Shown: in pieces, positions 28,705 through 37,891 of the stretch
Position numbering within the stretch: position 1 is the first letter of the stretch
Layout: every line of letters begins with the position of its first letter
Notes under the pieces: model-generated
What the model saw: only the letters and a program-made list of their open reading frames with translations
Told to the model about the DNA's origin: nothing
Database searches by the model: none
From: Curtobacterium sp. L6-1
GTDB taxonomy: Bacteria > Actinomycetota > Actinomycetes > Actinomycetales > Microbacteriaceae
Direction of reading: 5' to 3'
Assembly: GCF_018885305.1 (NCBI RefSeq)
Contig: NZ_CP076544.1
Span: 1,736,001-1,800,000, forward strand
DNA length: 64,000 nucleotides
Position numbers and translations under genes: made by a program

Positions 28705-29970
28705 CTAGCCGCGGATGTGTCCCTGCCCGCGCACGAGCCACTTGGTGCTCGTCAGCTCCAGCAGCCCCATCGGCCCCCGGGCGTGCAGCTTCTGCGTGGA
28801 GATGCCGACCTCGGCCCCGAAGCCGAACTCCCCGCCGTCGGTGAACCGGGTGGAGGCGTTCACCATCACCACGGCCGAGTCGACGCCGGCCAGGAAGTGC
28901 TCGGCCGTGTCGACGTCGTTCGTGACGATCGACTCGGTGTGGTGCGTCGACCACCGGGCGATGTGCGCCATGGCCGCGTCGACGTCGGGCACGACACGGA
29001 TCGACAGGTCGAGGTCCATCGACTCGGTCGCCCAGTCGGCCTCGGTCGCGCGCAGCACGCCCGGCACGATGGTGCGCGTGGCGTCGTCGCCCCGCAGGGT
29101 GACGCCGGCAGCGCGGAGCCGTGCCGTGAGGGCGGGCAGCAGCCGCTCGGCAGCGCGCTCGTGCACCAGGAGCGTCTCGAGGGCGTTGCACACGCTCGGG
29201 CGCTGCACCTTGCTGTTCAGGACGATGTCGACGGCCCGGTCGAGCGGCGCGGACTCGTCGAGGAACACGTGCACGACACCGGCGCCGGTCTCGATCACGG
29301 GCACCTGCGACTCGGCGACGACCGTCTGGATGAGCGAGGCGCTCCCCCGCGGGATGAGGACGTCGACCAGGCCGCGCGCCCGCATGAGCTCGGTGGCGCC
29401 CGGCCGACCGAACTCGTCGATGGTCTGCACGAGTGCCCGCGGCAACCCGACCGAGGCGACGGCGTCCTGGATGCGGCGCACCAGCACGGCGTTCGTGCGC
29501 TGCGCAGCGGACCCGCCCCGCAGGACCACGGCGTTGCCGGACTTCAGCGCGAGCGAGGCGATGTCGACCGTCACGTTGGGACGGGCTTCGTAGATCGCGC
29601 CGACGACCCCGAACGGCACCCGCACCTGCGTGAGCTGCAGGCCGTTCGGCAGCACGGAGCCGCGGACGTGCTGTCCGACGGGGTCGGTGAGCCCGACGAC
29701 GTGCTCGACGGCGTCGGCGAGGGCGTCCACCCGGTCCACGTCGAGTCGCAGCCGGTCCAGCAGCCCGGAGGACAGCCCGTCGTCCTGTCCGGCGACGAGG
29801 TCCTCGTGGTTCGCCGTCACGATGTCGGCGGTCCCGGCGCGCAGTTCGTGCGCGATCGCGCGGAGCGCCGCGTCCTTCACCGCGGTCGTCGCGGTGGCCA
29901 GGGCCGTCGACGCCGTCCGCGCTGCCGTGAGGACGTCGACGAGGGTCGGGACGGGAGCGGTGGTCGGCAT
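28705..29970 (-). CDS. proA: gamma-glutamyl phosphate reductase
   Basis: A 421-residue NADPH-dependent dehydrogenase of the aldehyde dehydrogenase superfamily. It reduces gamma-glutamyl phosphate to glutamate semialdehyde, the second step of proline synthesis. The catalytic Cys lies in VQRPSVCNALETLLVH. Other typical blocks are PFGVVGAIYEARPNVTVD, GNAVVLRGG and FTDGGEFGFGAEVGISTQKLHARGPMG (read in parts). Length is normal. ATG 29970 is the only good start. proB, encoding the preceding enzyme, ends 119 bp upstream on the same strand. Confidence 0.95.
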   Translation of the reverse strand: MPTTAPVPTLVDVLTAARTASTALATATTAVKDAALRAIAHELRAGTADIVTANHEDLVAGQDDGLSSGLLDRLRLDVDRVDALADAVEHVVGLTDPVGQHVRGSVLPNGLQLTQVRVPFGVVGAIYEARPNVTVDIASLALKSGNAVVLRGGSAAQRTNAVLVRRIQDAVASVGLPRALVQTIDEFGRPGATELMRARGLVDVLIPRGSASLIQTVVAESQVPVIETGAGVVHVFLDESAPLDRAVDIVLNSKVQRPSVCNALETLLVHERAAERLLPALTARLRAAGVTLRGDDATRTIVPGVLRATEADWATESMDLDLSIRVVPDVDAAMAHIARWSTHHTESIVTNDVDTAEHFLAGVDSAVVMVNASTRFTDGGEFGFGAEVGISTQKLHARGPMGLLELTSTKWLVRGQGHIRG

Positions 29971-30089
29971 GAGCCGATTGTAGGTCGGTGACCGGTCGCG
30001 TGACGCGCCCTGTGGACGGACGGGAGGCGCGCCTCCTGGCTGTGGACAGCCACCGGTCGTTCGGTGCGCGGCCCACTCCGGCGGCGCCG

Positions 30090-30902
30090 TCAGGGACGCG
30101 GTGCGGCATGGAACCAGGTGCCGACGTGCTCGCCACCGAGGGCGCGCTCGACGAGCGGCGTCGCGGTGACGAGGACCGCGGTGCCGGCCTCGGCGGCGAG
30201 GCGGGCGGCGGCGACCTTCGTGGCGGCTCCCCCGGTGCCGACGCCCGCGGCACCGATCGAACCGAACGTCACGCCCGCGAGCTCGTCGCCGAACGGGACC
30301 TCGTCGATGCGCGCGGCCCCGGGCTGCTCCGGCGGCTTCGTGTAGAGCGCCTCGACGTCGGACAGGAGCACCAGGGCGTCCGCCTCGAGCTCACGGGCGA
30401 CGAGTGCGGCGAGCCGGTCGTTGTCGCCGAAGCGGATCTCGTGCGTCGCGACGGTGTCGTTCTCGTTGACGATCGGGAGGACCCGCAGTTCCAGCAGCCG
30501 GTTCATCGCCCGACGGGCGTTCACCCGGTGCGTCGGGTTCTGCAGGTCACCGGCGGTGAGCAGGACCTGGGCCGCGGTGACCCCGTGCCGGTCGAGTTCC
30601 TTCTGGTACCGGAAGACCAGGACGGCCTGCCCCGTCGCGGCCGCGGCCTGCTGGGTGGCGAGGTCGTCCGGGCGCCCCTCGATGCCGAGGAACGGGAACC
30701 CGGTCGCGATCGCCCCCGAGGACACGAGCACGACCTCGGTCCCCCGACCGTGCGCACCGACCAGGGCGTCCACGAGCGGGGCGATCTGCCCGGCGTTGTC
30801 CCCGCTCACCGAGGACGAGCCGACCTTGACGACGATCCGCCGGGCACTCGACAGGTCGGCACGGTCGGCGACGGCCACGGGACGGGTGCGCTGCTCGGTC
30901 AT
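30090..30902 (-). CDS. proB: glutamate 5-kinase, short form without PUA domain
   Basis: A 270-residue amino acid kinase. The N-terminal RIVVKVGSSSVS binds phosphate, VLVSSGAIATG and LPIVNENDTVATHEIRFGDND form the substrate and metal site, and GVGTGGAATKVAAARLA carries the nucleotide-contacting part. It phosphorylates glutamate, the first and feedback-inhibited step of proline synthesis. Many ProB proteins have an added C-terminal PUA domain (about 370 residues in total); this one ends after the kinase domain. ATG 30902 lies 11 bp after the obg stop. Confidence 0.93.
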   Translation of the reverse strand: MTEQRTRPVAVADRADLSSARRIVVKVGSSSVSGDNAGQIAPLVDALVGAHGRGTEVVLVSSGAIATGFPFLGIEGRPDDLATQQAAAATGQAVLVFRYQKELDRHGVTAAQVLLTAGDLQNPTHRVNARRAMNRLLELRVLPIVNENDTVATHEIRFGDNDRLAALVARELEADALVLLSDVEALYTKPPEQPGAARIDEVPFGDELAGVTFGSIGAAGVGTGGAATKVAAARLAAEAGTAVLVTATPLVERALGGEHVGTWFHAAPRP

Positions 30903-30912
30903 GTCGGGGCGG

Positions 30913-32475
30913 TCACTCCCGCTCGGACGCTGCCGGCTCGGCCGCGGTCTGCTCGGCCGAGGCCTGCTCGGCGGCCGGCTCGTCCGCCCACAGCCCGGCA
31001 CGACGCTCCTGCTCGAGCTCGGCGCGGGCGGCGGCCTTAGCGTCCATGCGCTCGAAGTAGTCGGCGCGACGCTCGTTGCGGGTCGGGCGGGCGTTGAGGT
31101 CGAGGCGGGAGTCGGTACCGCGCGCGCTCGTGATGAGCTCGGCGGTCGAGGTCAGCGTCGGCTCCCAGTCGAAGATCATGCCGCCGTCGCCACCGATGAC
31201 CACGGTGGACCCGGCGACGGCTCCGGCCTTGAACAGGCCGTCCTCGACGCCGAGCTTCGCCAGCCGGTCGGCCAGGTAGCCGATGGCCTCTTCGTTGGTG
31301 AAGTCGGTCTGCTGCACCCAGCGCTCCGGCTTCGCACCGCGGACCCGGTAGAAGCGGTGCTCCTCGCCGCCCTCGGCACGCACGGTGAACGGCTTCTCGT
31401 CGACGGCCTTCGGGCGGAGCACGATGCGCTCGACCGCGGGCTCGGCGGCCTGCTCGGCGCGCGCCTGCTCGACGACGTCGGCCAGGGCGAAGGTCAGTTC
31501 ACGCAGGCCCTTGTGCGAGGCGGTCGAGATCGGGAAGACCCGGTAGCCACGGGACTCGAACTCGGCGGTCACGAAGGCCGCCAGCTCGGCGGCGTCCGGC
31601 ACGTCGATCTTGTTGAGCGCGATGAGCTGCGGTCGCTCGAGGAGCGGCACCTGGCCCTCGGGCACCGGGTACTGCTCGAGTTCGCGCAGGATGACGTCGA
31701 GGTCGCTGATCGGGTCGCGGCCGGCGTCGAGCGTGGCGCAGTCGATGACGTGCAGCAGGGCTTCGCAGCGCTCGACGTGGCGGAGGAACTCGAGCCCGAG
31801 GCCCTTGCCCTCGGACGCACCCTCGATGAGCCCCGGGACGTCCGCGACCGTGAAGCGCGTGCTGCCGGACTCGACGACGCCGAGGTTCGGCGTGAGGGTG
31901 GTGAACGGGTAGTCGGCGATCTTCGGCTTCGCTGCCGAGATCGCGGCGATGAGCGAGGACTTGCCCGCACTCGGGTAGCCGACCAGGGCCACGTCGGCGA
32001 TGGTCTTCAGCTCGAGGCTGACGTCGCCGCTCCAGCCGTCGGTGCCGAGGAGCGCGAACCCGGGGGCCTTGCGCTTGGTGGTGGCGAGCGCGGCGTTGCC
32101 GAGTCCGCCCTGTCCGCCGGGGCCGACGACGACGCGGATGCCCGGCTCGGTGAGGTCCGCGAGCACCTCGCCGTCCTCGTCGTACACGACCGTGCCGACG
32201 GGGACGGGGAGCTCGAGCGTCTCACCGCTGACACCGCTGCGGTGGTCGCCCATGCCCGGCTGGCCGTTGCGGCTCGAGCGGTGGGGCGACCGGTGGTAGC
32301 CCAGGAGGGTCGTGACCTGCGGGTCGGAGACGAGCACGATGTCGCCGCCGTCACCGCCGTTGCCGCCGTCGGGGCCCGCGAGGGGCTTGAACTTCTCGCG
32401 ACGGACGGACACACAGCCGTTGCCACCGTTGCCTGCCGTCAGGTGCAGGGTCACGCGGTCGACGAACGTCGCCAT
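30913..32475 (-). CDS. obg: GTPase Obg/CgtA
   Basis: A 520-residue Obg GTPase with its three parts. The glycine-rich N-terminal Obg fold (1-158) includes [17 protein letters not shown]. The G domain (about 159-335) has G1 [10 protein letters not shown]3 DVPGLIEGA and G4 NKID. The C-terminal OCT domain (about 350-430) includes [14 protein letters not shown] charged tail of about 70 residues ends the protein ([19 protein letters not shown]). Obg helps late 50S assembly and responds to ppGpp. It follows rplU-rpmA in the conserved order. ATG 32475 begins the Obg fold directly ([12 protein letters not shown]). Confidence 0.95.
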   Translation of the reverse strand: MATFVDRVTLHLTAGNGGNGCVSVRREKFKPLAGPDGGNGGDGGDIVLVSDPQVTTLLGYHRSPHRSSRNGQPGMGDHRSGVSGETLELPVPVGTVVYDEDGEVLADLTEPGIRVVVGPGGQGGLGNAALATTKRKAPGFALLGTDGWSGDVSLELKTIADVALVGYPSAGKSSLIAAISAAKPKIADYPFTTLTPNLGVVESGSTRFTVADVPGLIEGASEGKGLGLEFLRHVERCEALLHVIDCATLDAGRDPISDLDVILRELEQYPVPEGQVPLLERPQLIALNKIDVPDAAELAAFVTAEFESRGYRVFPISTASHKGLRELTFALADVVEQARAEQAAEPAVERIVLRPKAVDEKPFTVRAEGGEEHRFYRVRGAKPERWVQQTDFTNEEAIGYLADRLAKLGVEDGLFKAGAVAGSTVVIGGDGGMIFDWEPTLTSTAELITSARGTDSRLDLNARPTRNERRADYFERMDAKAAARAELEQERRAGLWADEPAAEQASAEQTAAEPAASERE

Positions 32476-32511
32476 GGGTTCACTCCTGGTTGTCGTGGGG
32501 GAATGCAGAAG

Positions 32512-32536
32512 AGGGGCAGGCACACGGCCTGCCCCT
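32512..32536 (-). terminator. hairpin between rpmA and obg
   Basis: AGGGGCAGGC pairs perfectly with GCCTGCCCCT around a short loop, 24 bp after the rpmA stop on the minus strand. It could reduce read-through from the strongly expressed ribosomal genes into obg. Confidence 0.65.
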
Positions 32537-32560
32537 CCCGCTGAGCTCGATCGTCAGCGA

Positions 32561-32812
32561 CTACGCGTTGACGATGTTGATGACCTTGCGGCCACCCTTG
32601 GTGCCGAACTCGACCGAACCGGCCGAGAGGGCGAACAGCGTGTCGTCGCCACCACGGCCGACGTTGGCGCCGGGGTGGAAGTGCGTGCCACGCTGGCGGA
32701 CGATGATCTCGCCGGCGTTGACGACCTCGCCACCGAAGCGCTTCACGCCGAGGCGCTGTGCGTTCGAGTCGCGACCGTTGCGAGTGGAACTCGCACCCTT
32801 CTTGTGTGCCAT
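32561..32812 (-). CDS. rpmA: 50S ribosomal protein L27
   Basis: An 83-residue protein with the invariant start [16 protein letters not shown] and the core [24 protein letters not shown] and [17 protein letters not shown]. The N-terminal tail reaches the peptidyl-transferase centre. There is no Firmicutes-type cleaved extension. It lies 15 bp after the rplU stop in the rplU-rpmA-obg operon. Confidence 0.97.
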   Translation of the reverse strand: MAHKKGASSTRNGRDSNAQRLGVKRFGGEVVNAGEIIVRQRGTHFHPGANVGRGGDDTLFALSAGSVEFGTKGGRKVINIVNA

Positions 32813-32827
32813 GTCTCTACCTCCGCC

Positions 32828-33136
32828 TTACGCGATCTTCGTGACCTTGACGCGCGTGAGATCCGCGCGGAAGCCCTGGCGCTTCTTGTAACCGGTCTTG
32901 TTCTTGAACTTCTGGATGACGACCTTCGGGCCGCGGAGGTCGGCGAGGACCTCGGCCGTGACGGTCACGTTGGCGAGCTCGGCCGCGGCGGAGGTGATCT
33001 TGTCCCCGTCCACGAGGAGCACCGGCGCGAGGTCGATGTTGCCATTGTCGTCGGCCTTGATGCGGTCGATGGTGATGATCGAGCCGACCTCGACCTTCTC
33101 CTGACGGCCGCCGGCGCGCACTACTGCGTAAACCAC
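32828..33136 (-). CDS. rplU: 50S ribosomal protein L21
   Basis: A 102-residue protein with the L21 signatures [18 protein letters not shown] and [19 protein letters not shown] (the second is the family pattern near the C-terminus). It binds 23S rRNA. The start is GTG 33136. A strong promoter about 150 bp upstream gives a leader long enough for control by L21 or other factors. rpmA follows after 15 bp. Confidence 0.96.
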   Translation of the reverse strand: MVYAVVRAGGRQEKVEVGSIITIDRIKADDNGNIDLAPVLLVDGDKITSAAAELANVTVTAEVLADLRGPKVVIQKFKNKTGYKKRQGFRADLTRVKVTKIA

Positions 33137-33292
33137 GTGGATTCCTTACGTACTCTGCTTGAGGGAAGTCTCGGGTGCCCACTTCTGCGCGACCTGCCCG
33201 GACTGCCCCGATGGTCTGGTTCGGTCCGGGTCCCGGGTTGCCCCGGGACGATCGGCGACGCAGGCAGAATGGCCCGCTGACACCAGGGATCG

Positions 33293-33321
33293 AGAATACT
33301 CGATCCGACCAGGCGGGTCAA
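33293..33321 (-). promoter_or_regulatory. promoter of the rplU-rpmA operon
   Basis: On the minus strand TTGACC (33316-33321) and TATTCT (33293-33298) are separated by exactly 17 bp, a near-consensus housekeeping promoter. The -10 lies in a palindrome GATCGAG-N4-CTCGATC (33288-33305). Predicted transcription starts near 33286, leaving a leader of about 150 nt before rplU. Confidence 0.7.
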
Positions 33322-33346
33322 ACGCCGACACACGTACCATCGAGGG

Positions 33347-33616
33347 ATGACCGTGCTGATCGATCCCCCGGCCTGGCCCGCGCACGACACGCTGTGGTCA
33401 CACCTGGTCAGTGACTCATCCTACGACGAGCTGCACGCCTTCGCCGACCGTGCGGGCGTGCCGCGGCGCGCCTTCGACCACGACCACTACGACGTGCCGC
33501 AGTCGCGGTACGCCGAACTGGTGGCGTCCGGGGCGTCCCCGGTGACGGGTCGGGAGCTCGTGCTGCGCCTCATCGCCAGCGGACTGCGCGTGCCCCAGCG
33601 GGACAAGCGCAGCTGA
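33347..33616 (+). CDS. DUF4031 domain protein
   Basis: An 89-residue soluble protein with the pattern of DUF4031: MTVLIDPPAWPAHDTLWSHLVSD, then YDELHAFADRAGVPRRAFDHDHYDVP (read in parts) and a basic end. Several conserved Asp and His residues (DHDHYD) suggest a metal site, but the biochemical role is unknown. It is divergent from rplU with 210 bp between starts. A degenerate tandem repeat starts at its stop codon. Confidence 0.8.
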   Translation: MTVLIDPPAWPAHDTLWSHLVSDSSYDELHAFADRAGVPRRAFDHDHYDVPQSRYAELVASGASPVTGRELVLRLIASGLRVPQRDKRS

Positions 33617-33735
33617 CGCCGGAGGACCCGCGGCGCTGACCACGTCCGACGCGCGGCGCTGACCCGCAGGACGCGCGGCCGTCCCCGCGGGACGAGCGGC
33701 TGCTCCTGCGGACCAGCGGCTGTCCAGTGGGACGA
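33616..33735. repeat. degenerate 20-23-bp tandem repeat
   Basis: About five imperfect units begin with CGGC and end with GGACGAG or GGACGCG. They fill the 125-bp gap between the DUF4031 gene and the convergent membrane gene. Two units contain CTGAC, the same stop-codon context as the end of the gene. The copies differ at many positions, so the array is older or less constrained than the others in the window. Confidence 0.55.
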
Positions 33736-33741
33736 GGGCGC

Positions 33742-34398
33742 TCAGCGGCGCGGCGGAGTGGACGGCCCGGTGCGCGGACGCCCGAGCAGCAGCCACGCCA
33801 CGGTCGCCGTGCCGAGCAGCATGAGCGTGAGGGGCAGCCCGATCTGCAGCGGTGTGGTCACCACGTCGACGAACACCCGTCCGAGGCCCCGTCCGACGCT
33901 CCCCTGCCGGACGGCCGCGTAGGCCCCCGTGGCGACCCCGACGAGCGCCAGGGCGAGGGCGCCCGCCGCTCCCGCCAGGAGCGCGCGCACGAGCACGACG
34001 GGCAGCGGTGCGCGGGGCACCACCGGCACCAGGAACGCGAGCGCGAGGAAGGCCCCGACGTAGAACGGGGTGCGCGCGACGAAGACGCCCTGGACGAAGG
34101 CCTCGACCAGGCTCGTCCCGCCGTGGCTGAGGAAGGGTCCGACGAGCGTGCTCGACCCGAGCAGGCCGACGACGCCGGCGAGGAACTCGACCACGACGAC
34201 GCTGACGACCGTGAGGGCGGCGCCGGTCGTCGCGATCCGGGAGGCTCCGGGCGCGATCGTGCCCGTCCGCTCGGCCGGGCGCGGGGCCGGCGGTGCGGAC
34301 CGCGGTCCGGGCGGCGGGACGGCCGCCCACCCGGACGGCCCCGGTCCGGGGACGTGGTGTCCCGGCCCGGGGCCGTCCGTGGGGTGGTCGGCGGTCAC
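33742..34398 (-). CDS. membrane protein, Pro-rich N-terminus and about four helices
   Basis: A 218-residue protein. Residues 1-50 are rich in Pro and Gly and probably cytoplasmic. Hydrophobic helices follow: ALTVVSVVVVEFLAGVVGLLG, FYVGAFLALAFLVPVV, VRALLAGAAGALALALVGVA and LPLTLMLLGTATVAWLLLG. No transport or enzyme motif is recognised. GTG 34398 lies 1 bp after the rne stop codon, so translation is coupled to that of rne. The function is unknown. Confidence 0.72.
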   Translation of the reverse strand: MTADHPTDGPGPGHHVPGPGPSGWAAVPPPGPRSAPPAPRPAERTGTIAPGASRIATTGAALTVVSVVVVEFLAGVVGLLGSSTLVGPFLSHGGTSLVEAFVQGVFVARTPFYVGAFLALAFLVPVVPRAPLPVVLVRALLAGAAGALALALVGVATGAYAAVRQGSVGRGLGRVFVDVVTTPLQIGLPLTLMLLGTATVAWLLLGRPRTGPSTPPRR

Positions 34399-34399
34399 G

Positions 34400-37300
34400 T
34401 CACTGCCCGAGGATGACGGTGCCGTCGTCTTCGGTGCCGGTGCCGTCCGTGGCGGTCGGGGTCGCCGGGGCGCTGATGCTCCCCGAGGAGACGCGACGCG
34501 ACCGCGAGCGCCCCTGTCCGGGCTGCTTGGGCTCGGGCAGCGCCTGCAGGACGGAGTCGAGCAGGGACTCGGCCGCCTCGGCGGGCACCCGACGCGGTTC
34601 GCGCTTCGTGGCGCCGACCGGGATGTCGAGGATGGCCACCGTGGTGTCCGCGGGCGTGATCGCGGCCGACGAGCTCACCCGACGGCGACCGGCGGGGCGC
34701 TCCTTCGGTGCCGCCTCGGCCTCCGACGCCACCGGCTGCTCGGCCTGGCGCGGTTGGGCCGCCTCCGCCGAGTGCGACCGCTGCGGCTGCTGCGACTGCT
34801 GCGGCTGCTCGGTGGGGGCGTCCGCTGCGGACGTCGTCCCGGGCAGCACGGCCTCCGCGGCCGGGGTCTCGAGCGTCGACGACTGCGGCGCGTCTCCGGC
34901 GCGGCTGCCGCGACGGCGACGCCGCTTCGACCCGCCGGTGGGCTCCGCCGGCGTCTCCGCCGCCGGGGCGACCGGTGAGGTGGGCGACGCGACCGTCACC
35001 GGCGACACCGGCGAGACGGTCGTGGCGATCCCGGTGACGGGCTCACCGGACTCATCGTGGCCGATCGTCGACGCGGCGATCCGCGACAGGGCGTGCTTCA
35101 CGTCGTCGGTGATCTGGTGCGCCGAGGACTTCTGCTCGGACGCGCCGTTGCCACCGTTCGACCCGTTGCCGTTGCCGTTGCCGTTGCCGCCGGTCGAACC
35201 GCTGCGCGCCTTGCGGCGCCCCTTGCTCGGACCCGGGTCGGCGTTGTTGTCGTTGACCTTCGCGTTGACCTCGTCGAGCGACTCGCGCAGGCCGACGCCG
35301 ATCTTCTTGCGGGTCATCTGCACGAGGCCGAGCGAGGTGACCTCGGCGACCTGGTGCTTCGTGCGGTCGCGGCTCAGGCACTCGACGAGACGGCGCAGCA
35401 CGAGGTCGCGGTTCTCCTCGAGCACCATGTCGATGAAGTCGACGACGATGATCCCGCCGATGTCGCGCAGGCGGAGCTGACGGACGATCTCCTCGGCGGC
35501 CTCGAGGTTGTTCTTCGTGACCGTCTCCTCGAGGTTGCCCCCGGAGCCGACGAACTTGCCGGTGTTGACGTCGACGACCGTCATGGCCTCGGTGCGGTCG
35601 ATGACGAGCGAGCCACCGGAGGGCAGCCAGACCTTGCGGTCCAGGGCCTTCTCGATCTGCTCGTTCAGGCGGTACTCCTCGAACGAGTCCGGCCCGTCGT
35701 AGAGCTCGACGCGGTCCTTGAGGTCCGGGGCGACGGCGCTGAGGTACTCGTCGATCGTCTGGCGGGCGGACTCGCCGTCGATGATGAGCTTCGTGAAGTC
35801 CTCGTTGAAGACGTCGCGGACGATCTTGACGAGCAGGTCGGGCTCCGAGTGCAGCATGACCGGGGCCTGCCCGTTCTGCACCTTCTTCTCGATGGCCTCC
35901 CACTGGCTGGTGAGGCGCTGCACGTCGCGCGTGAGCTGGTCCTCGGTGGCGCCCTCGGCGGCCGTGCGCACGATGACGCCGGCGTGCTCGGGGAGGACCT
36001 CCTTGAGGATCTTCTTGAGACGGGCACGCTCGGTGTCCGGCAGCTTGCGGGAGATCCCGTTCATCGAGCCGTTCGGCACGTAGACGAGGTACCGACCCGG
36101 CAGCGAGACCTGGCTGGTGAGGCGGGCGCCCTTGTGGCCGACCGGGTCCTTCGTGACCTGCACGAGCACCTTGTCGCCGGGCTTGAGCGCGGCCTCGATG
36201 CGACGACCGTGGCTGGTGTCCACCGAGTTCCAGTCGACCTCGCCGGCGTAGAGCACGGCGTTGCGGCCACGGCCGATGTCGACGAAGGCTGCTTCCATCG
36301 ACGGCAGGACGTTCTGCACCTTGCCGAGGTAGACGTTCCCGATGAGCGAGACGTTCTGCGACTTGGTGACGTAGTGCTCGGCGAGGACGTTGTCCTCGAG
36401 CACGCCGATCTCGATCGTGGACGAGCTCGACCGGACGATCATCTGGCGGTCGACGCTCTCGCGGCGGGCGAGGAACTCGTCCTCGGTCACGACCTGGCGG
36501 CGGCGTCCGGCGTCACGGCCGTCGCGACGTCGCTGCTTCTTGGCCTCGAGGCGGGTCGACCCCTTGATGCGCTGGGGCTCGGTGATGAGCTCCGGCTCGC
36601 GGCGGCGCGGTTCGGCCTGCTCGCGGTCGCTGCTGCTACCACGACGACGGGTCCGACGGCGGCCGCCGCCCTGCTCGTCGCGGTCCTCGTCGTCCCAGCG
36701 GTCGGACCGGTCGGGACGGTCCTCGTGCTCGTACCGGTCGCCGCGGTCGGCGCGGTCGAACCGGTCACCACGACCGGCGCGCTCGCCCCGCTCGCCGCGG
36801 TCCGAGCGGTCGAACCGGTCACCGCGGTCGCGGTCACGATCACGGTCGGACCGTGCCGGTCGCTCCGGCAGCACCGGGGCGTGGAAGATCAGGCTGAGGG
36901 TGCTGGTCGCCTTCGGCACGAACGGCTCGGCGGGTGCCGGGGCCGTCTCGGCCGGACGGGAGGCCCGTCCCGCGTCCGTCGCGTCGGCGGCGTCCGCCTC
37001 GACCTCTGCCTCGACCTCTGCCTCGACCGGGGATGCCGGCTCGGGGTCGGTGCCCGCGAGTTCCTCGGTCGAGGTCGCCGTCGATGCGACCGCGTCCTGG
37101 GCCGGAGCGTCCGCGGCGGACTCCTGCGCGACGACGGGCAGGTCGCCGGTCAGCGTGCTGACGTTGACGTCCTCCGGGGCGGTGCCCGCGCCCGAGGTCG
37201 TGTCGACCGCGACGGAGAGCGCCTCGTCGGTGTCGGTCGCGGGTGCCGTCTGCTCGACGTCGGCCTCGGCCGTGTCGGTCACGTCGGCGGTGTCCGTGAC

Positions 37301-37564
37301 GTCGGAGACGTCGACCGCCTCGGCGTCGACCGTCTCGGCACCGGCCGCCTCGGCGTCCAACGCTCCGCTCGCGCCGGCGACCCCGGCCTGGGCCGTCTCG
37401 TCCGTCGCGACCGCGTCGGTCGCCGTGTCGGGCTGCGCCGCCGTGTCGGACTGATCAGGGGCCTCCAGGCCGCCCGACCGGGCGCGACGGCCACCGAACA
37501 GGCGGGTCCGGCGCTTCGGCGCGTCGTCGGTGTTCTGGTTCTGGTTCTCGTTCTGCTCCACCAT
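34400..37564 (-). CDS. rne: ribonuclease E/G family endoribonuclease
   Basis: A 1054-residue RNase E/G. The catalytic core (about 380-770) contains an S1 domain (VYLGKVQNVLPSMEAAFVDI), the 5'-sensor region and the DNase-I-like subdomain, with metal-binding Asp665 in VVDVNTGKF and Asp709 in VVDFIDM. It starts mRNA decay and rRNA processing. Long disordered regions flank the core: an acidic then Arg/Asp-rich N-terminus with repeated GDRFDR-type units, and a Pro/Ala-rich C-terminus. The zinc-link cysteines usually found about 58 residues after the second Asp are missing: the sequence there reads LDEVNAKVNDNNAD. ATG 37564 is chosen as the nearest start to the conserved upstream region. The membrane gene at 34398 follows after 1 bp. 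Confidence 0.93.
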   Translation of the reverse strand: MVEQNENQNQNTDDAPKRRTRLFGGRRARSGGLEAPDQSDTAAQPDTATDAVATDETAQAGVAGASGALDAEAAGAETVDAEAVDVSDVTDTADVTDTAEADVEQTAPATDTDEALSVAVDTTSGAGTAPEDVNVSTLTGDLPVVAQESAADAPAQDAVASTATSTEELAGTDPEPASPVEAEVEAEVEADAADATDAGRASRPAETAPAPAEPFVPKATSTLSLIFHAPVLPERPARSDRDRDRDRGDRFDRSDRGERGERAGRGDRFDRADRGDRYEHEDRPDRSDRWDDEDRDEQGGGRRRTRRRGSSSDREQAEPRRREPELITEPQRIKGSTRLEAKKQRRRDGRDAGRRRQVVTEDEFLARRESVDRQMIVRSSSSTIEIGVLEDNVLAEHYVTKSQNVSLIGNVYLGKVQNVLPSMEAAFVDIGRGRNAVLYAGEVDWNSVDTSHGRRIEAALKPGDKVLVQVTKDPVGHKGARLTSQVSLPGRYLVYVPNGSMNGISRKLPDTERARLKKILKEVLPEHAGVIVRTAAEGATEDQLTRDVQRLTSQWEAIEKKVQNGQAPVMLHSEPDLLVKIVRDVFNEDFTKLIIDGESARQTIDEYLSAVAPDLKDRVELYDGPDSFEEYRLNEQIEKALDRKVWLPSGGSLVIDRTEAMTVVDVNTGKFVGSGGNLEETVTKNNLEAAEEIVRQLRLRDIGGIIVVDFIDMVLEENRDLVLRRLVECLSRDRTKHQVAEVTSLGLVQMTRKKIGVGLRESLDEVNAKVNDNNADPGPSKGRRKARSGSTGGNGNGNGNGSNGGNGASEQKSSAHQITDDVKHALSRIAASTIGHDESGEPVTGIATTVSPVSPVTVASPTSPVAPAAETPAEPTGGSKRRRRRGSRAGDAPQSSTLETPAAEAVLPGTTSAADAPTEQPQQSQQPQRSHSAEAAQPRQAEQPVASEAEAAPKERPAGRRRVSSSAAITPADTTVAILDIPVGATKREPRRVPAEAAESLLDSVLQALPEPKQPGQGRSRSRRVSSGSISAPATPTATDGTGTEDDGTVILGQ

Positions 37565-37891
37565 GGACTGGTGCACTCCTCGACCCCGCACTCACCCGCG
37601 AGGGTGGCGGGAACTCTCTCGTTCGGCTGCGGGCGGCGACTCCGCCCCCGCACTCGCTGCGGTCAGTGACCGGTCCGGCGTCTCGTCCGCGTCCGTCGTC
37701 CTGGGCACCCGGCCCACGGCGGCTCGGCGTCGGAGGTGACGCGTCGTCCGGTCACGGCGCCCTCTCACGGCACCATCACGTCCGGGCGGTGGCCCGGCAA
37801 GTTCTCGTCGTCGCCCGGATCGGCCGGGTGACTCCCCCATCATCGCACGCGGTCAGGGAGAACGCCGGGAGCCTCGTGCGAAGATGACGCC
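37565..37891. other. 327-bp non-coding interval between rne and vkor
   Basis: The gap separates two divergent genes and must contain both promoters and the rne leader. I see no convincing reading frame, RNA gene or strong repeat. Autoregulation of rne through its leader is known in enterobacteria but cannot be judged here. Confidence 0.5.

Noticed and set aside
33288..33305. Palindrome GATCGAG-N4-CTCGATC considered as a LexA box
   Set aside because: The LexA consensus needs GAAC and GTTC halves; here the halves are CGAG and CTCG. It overlaps the -10 of rplU, which is not an SOS gene.
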